NCBI GenBank assembly: GCA_002722105.1
Contig: PBKF01000003.1
Coordinates: forward strand, 17,883-38,856
DNA: 20,974 nucleotides
Reading direction: 5' to 3'
DNA from: Fidelibacterota bacterium
GTDB lineage: Bacteria > Marinisomatota > Marinisomatia > Marinisomatales > UBA1611
In this document: piece after piece, positions 17,865 through 20,974 of the stretch
Position numbering within the stretch: position 1 is the stretch's first letter
How the letters are laid out: every line of letters begins with the position of its first letter
The notes under the pieces: generated by a model
The model's input: the letters and a program-made list of their open reading frames with translations, nothing else
Told to the model about the DNA's origin: nothing
Databases searched by the model: none
Position numbers and translations under genes: made by a program

Positions 17865-17891
17865 TTCTAGATTTAGAAGCCGGACTTAGCG
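17854..17891 (+). promoter_or_regulatory. Antiterminator stem overlapping aptamer and terminator
   Basis: CGCTAA (17854-17859, part of the aptamer's conserved 3' block) pairs perfectly with TTAGCG (17886-17891, in the terminator loop). Inside, GG (17863-17864) pairs with CC (17880-17881), and TTCTA (17865-17869) with TAGAA (17874-17878), with one bulged G. This fold excludes both the ligand-bound aptamer and the terminator. Confidence 0.72.
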
Positions 17892-17903
17892 CCGGTTTTT
17901 TTT
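17875..17903 (+). terminator. Riboswitch-controlled intrinsic terminator
   Basis: CCGG (17880-17883) pairs with CCGG (17892-17895) around an 8-base loop. The stem extends outward with A-T and G-T pairs between AGAAG (17875-17879) and the T tract. Eight Ts (17896-17903) follow, ending directly against the metH ATG. It would form when SAM holds the aptamer's GCTAA block and so frees CC at 17880-17881 from the antiterminator. Confidence 0.75.
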
Positions 17904-20900
17904 ATGCAAAAAATAAAAAATATATTGAAAAATAAAATCCTAACTCTTGATGGTGCCATGGGAACTATGGTGCAATCTTATGAGCTAAGTGAAAAGGATT
18001 TCCGTGGTGAAATATTCCAAAATCATCCGTGTGATTTAAAGGGGAATAATGATTTACTATCTTTGACGCAACCAGATATTGTAAAAGAGATACATGAATC
18101 TTATTTAACTGCAGGTGCAGATTTGATTGAAACCAATACATTTAATTCAACGCGTATTTCCCAAGCTGATTATCAAATGGAAGATTTAGTCTATAATATG
18201 AATAAAGCAGCAGCCAAAATTGCCCGATCAGTTGCGGATGAATTCACTGCAATGGATCCTGAAAAACCACGTTTTGTCTGTGGTGCTTTAGGGCCTACAA
18301 ATAAAACAGCTTCTATGAGTCCGGATGTCTCAAATCCAGGTTTTAGAAATGTGACTTTTAATGAGTTAGTTGATTCTTATTTTGAACAATCTAAGGGTTT
18401 AATTGATGGCGGTGTTCATTTATTATTGATCGAAACTGTATTTGATACTCTGAATTGTAAAGCAGCACTTTTTGCAATTCAAAATTTATACGAAGAAATA
18501 GGGGAAGAGATACCAGTCATCGTTTCAGGAACAATTACTGATGCCAGTGGACGTCTCTTATCAGGGCAAACGGTTGATGCATTTTGGAATTCAATTCGGC
18601 ATGCTGACCTTCTTGCAGTAGGATTAAATTGTGCTCTCGGAGCAGAACAAATACGTCCCTATATAGATGCCCTTTCTAAGATTGCGGATACTAATATAAT
18701 GGTTTACCCAAACGCTGGACTACCCAATGAATTCGGAGAATATGACGAGACCCCAGATCAAATGTCAAATTTTCTCCAAGAATTTGCAGAATCAGGTTTA
18801 GTGAATATTATTGGTGGATGCTGCGGAACAACACCAGATCATATTGCAGCCTTTTCAAACTCTGTCCGATATATAAAACCAAGAAAAATACCGAAAATTG
18901 AACCCTATACAAAATTAAGCGGCTTGGAGCCTTTAGTAATTCGGCCTGAATCTAATTTTATCAATGTGGGAGAACGTACCAATGTGACAGGATCGGAACG
19001 ATTCCGCCTACTCATTAAAGAAAATCAATATGAAGAAGCACTCTCCGTTGCTAGGCAGCAAGTAGAAAATGGGGCACAAATAATTGATGTGAACATGGAT
19101 GATGGCCTAATTGATTCAGAACAAGCAATGGAAGATTTTTTACGTTTAATTGCATCTGAACCGGAAATATCCAAAGTTCCCATTATGATTGATTCTTCAA
19201 AATGGACTGTGATTGAAACAGGTTTAAAAAATATACAGGGAAAAGGAGTAGTTAACTCTATCTCATTAAAAGAAGGTGAAGACGAATTTATCCACCATGC
19301 AAAAATAATAAAAAAATATGGTGCTTCTGTAATTGTTATGGCCTTTGATGAAAAAGGTCAGGCCGATACCTACAAGCGTAAGGTGGATATTTGTGAACGA
19401 GCTTATAAAATTTTAACTGAAAAGGTTAGGTTAAAACCAGAAGATATCATATTTGATCCAAATATTTTTGCAGTGGCAACTGGAATTAAAGAACATAATC
19501 AGTACGGGAAAGCATTTATCGATGCTGCAAAAACAATTAGAGATAAAATGCCCGGTGTCCACATCAGCGGTGGTGTCAGCAACCTGTCTTTTTCTTTTCG
19601 GGGAAATAATCCTGTGCGGGAAGCTATGCATTCCTGTTTCTTATATCATGCAATCCAGAATGGTATGGATATGGGGATAGTCAATGCAGGTCAGTTGGTT
19701 GTTTATGATGATATCGATTCTGACTTAAGAGAATCTATTGAAGATGTTTTATTTGATCGCCGTATCGATTCTACGGATAGGTTAGTCGAATTGGCTGAAA
19801 ATTACCGAGCAAAGAAAAAGCAGAAAATTCAAGATATTGCTTGGCGATCCTTACCTGTTCAAGAAAGGTTGTCTCATTCATTGGTGGAAGGGATCGATAA
19901 ATATATTGAAGCTGATACTGAAGAAGCACGTGATCAGTTGGAAAAACCAATTCAGGTTATAGAAGGGCCCCTTATGGATGGTATGAATAGGGTAGGAGAT
20001 CTTTTCGGAGCCGGAAAAATGTTTTTACCCCAAGTGGTGAAATCTGCTCGGGTAATGAAAAAAGCTGTGGCGTATTTGGTGCCATTTATCGAAAAGGAAA
20101 AAGAATCAAAAGGTTTGAAAGATTTAACAAATGGTATAATTGTTTTAGCTACTGTTAAAGGAGATGTACACGATATTGGTAAAAATATTGTTGGAGTAGT
20201 TCTAGGCTGTAATGGCTATAAAATTGTGGATTTAGGGGTTATGGTCCCAGCAGATAAGATTTTATCAACCGCCATAGAATTAAATGCTGATTTGATCGGA
20301 TTATCAGGCCTCATTACGCCAAGTTTGGATGAAATGGTACATGTTGCATCTGAAATGAGAAGGAAAGATTTTACAACTCCTCTTCTAATAGGAGGTGCCA
20401 CAACTAGTAAAAAACATACAGCTATAAAAATAGAAGAAAAATATCCAAAATCTGTTTTTCATGTTCTAGATGCAAGTAGATGCGTGGGAGTGGTGCGCCA
20501 ATTATTAAAACCCGAACAAAAAGAATTACTTATCCAAAAAACCACAGATGATTATAATTCAATACGTGAGAAATTCTATCAGAATCAACAAACAATTAAA
20601 AAAATAAATATAAAAGAAGCACGTTCAAGAAAACCAAATCTTAAATATAAACCTTATCAGCCAAACTCAATTGGTAGAAAAACTGTAAAAAATATTTCTC
20701 TTAAGGAACTAGCTAGTTATATTGATTGGACACCTTTTTTTCATGCTTGGGAATTAAAAGGTAAATATCCTGGAATTCTAAATGATGCTAAAAAAGGTTC
20801 AGAAGCTCAAAAATTATTTGATGATGCTCAAAGATTACTCTCTGAATTAATAGATTATGAATCTTTAACAGTTAAAATGATCTTCGGCATTTTTCCGGCA

Positions 20901-20974
20901 AAATCAGAAAATGAAAATATCGTTCTCTATGAAGATAATATAACATTTAATTATCCACGTCAGCTTATTAATAA
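17904..20974 (+). CDS. metH: Cobalamin-dependent methionine synthase, 3' end beyond the window
   Basis: Transfers the methyl group of 5-methyltetrahydrofolate to homocysteine via methylcobalamin. The frame is open for 1023 codons from ATG 17904 to the right edge with no internal stop. Homocysteine domain: [11 protein letters not shown] at the start and zinc ligands Cys243, Cys306 and Cys307 ([17 protein letters not shown]), each four residues before the E. coli numbers 247, 310 and 311. Folate (pterin) domain from about 345: [26 protein letters not shown] and IDSSKW. Cobalamin cap and domain: about 640-880, with the cobalt-binding His756 in GDVHDIGKN, then LSGLITPS and LIGGATTS. The SAM-dependent reactivation domain begins near 930 ([17 protein letters not shown]) and is cut off. 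About 200 residues should be missing. No Shine-Dalgarno site precedes the ATG because the terminator T tract occupies that place. Confidence 0.95.
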   Translation, partial: MQKIKNILKNKILTLDGAMGTMVQSYELSEKDFRGEIFQNHPCDLKGNNDLLSLTQPDIVKEIHESYLTAGADLIETNTFNSTRISQADYQMEDLVYNMNKAAAKIARSVADEFTAMDPEKPRFVCGALGPTNKTASMSPDVSNPGFRNVTFNELVDSYFEQSKGLIDGGVHLLLIETVFDTLNCKAALFAIQNLYEEIGEEIPVIVSGTITDASGRLLSGQTVDAFWNSIRHADLLAVGLNCALGAEQIRPYIDALSKIADTNIMVYPNAGLPNEFGEYDETPDQMSNFLQEFAESGLVNIIGGCCGTTPDHIAAFSNSVRYIKPRKIPKIEPYTKLSGLEPLVIRPESNFINVGERTNVTGSERFRLLIKENQYEEALSVARQQVENGAQIIDVNMDDGLIDSEQAMEDFLRLIASEPEISKVPIMIDSSKWTVIETGLKNIQGKGVVNSISLKEGEDEFIHHAKIIKKYGASVIVMAFDEKGQADTYKRKVDICERAYKILTEKVRLKPEDIIFDPNIFAVATGIKEHNQYGKAFIDAAKTIRDKMPGVHISGGVSNLSFSFRGNNPVREAMHSCFLYHAIQNGMDMGIVNAGQLVVYDDIDSDLRESIEDVLFDRRIDSTDRLVELAENYRAKKKQKIQDIAWRSLPVQERLSHSLVEGIDKYIEADTEEARDQLEKPIQVIEGPLMDGMNRVGDLFGAGKMFLPQVVKSARVMKKAVAYLVPFIEKEKESKGLKDLTNGIIVLATVKGDVHDIGKNIVGVVLGCNGYKIVDLGVMVPADKILSTAIELNADLIGLSGLITPSLDEMVHVASEMRRKDFTTPLLIGGATTSKKHTAIKIEEKYPKSVFHVLDASRCVGVVRQLLKPEQKELLIQKTTDDYNSIREKFYQNQQTIKKINIKEARSRKPNLKYKPYQPNSIGRKTVKNISLKELASYIDWTPFFHAWELKGKYPGILNDAKKGSEAQKLFDDAQRLLSELIDYESLTVKMIFGIFPAKSENENIVLYEDNITFNYPRQLIN

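Overview
The window reads as an AT-rich chromosomal segment of a Gram-negative bacterium of the FCB group. The best guess is Candidatus Marinimicrobia (Neomarinimicrobiota, SAR406) or a close relative such as Ignavibacteria/Calditrichota. The pointers are a secreted protein ending in a type IX secretion-like C-terminal domain (NFPNPFNPST and IMGQKIRTL motifs), an outer-membrane-barrel protein, few Shine-Dalgarno sites, and the gene content. This taxonomic call is inference. All genes are on the + strand, and every gap between genes is under 200 bases. No tRNA, rRNA, CRISPR array or insertion sequence was seen.

Layout. Bases 1-4947 form an envelope block: a DsbD-type membrane thiol reductase cut by the left edge, a TlpA-like thioredoxin lipoprotein, and an M1-type zinc peptidase that appears fused to an Omp85-like barrel. 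Bases 5146-8418 encode a large secreted multidomain protein with dockerin repeats, a cohesin-like region and a sorting domain, followed by a strong terminator. A DegP/HtrA periplasmic protease follows (8531-9907). Bases 10017-16103 are a tight housekeeping cluster: ileS (atypical signature motifs), a DksA/TraR-type zinc-finger gene, lspA, an rluD-like pseudouridine synthase and a Xer recombinase. The order ileS-(DksA-like)-lspA-(RluD-like) recalls the ileS-ylyA-lspA-ylyB order of Bacillus. ATP-dependent PEP carboxykinase (pckA) follows, and then cobalamin-dependent methionine synthase metH, which runs off the right edge still open after 1023 codons.

The most interesting element lies between pckA and metH. 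A compact RNA at 17816-17864 closely matches the SAM-II/SAM-V class of S-adenosylmethionine riboswitch (GAUUU, UUGC, AUAAA and GCUAAAAAGG core, with a 6-bp P1). It is followed by two mutually exclusive hairpins. In one, the conserved CGCUAA of the aptamer pairs with UUAGCG as an antiterminator. In the other, a CCGG/CCGG terminator with eight Ts ends exactly at the metH ATG. This gives a complete transcription-attenuation model for end-product control of methionine/SAM synthesis, in a class usually associated with translational control.
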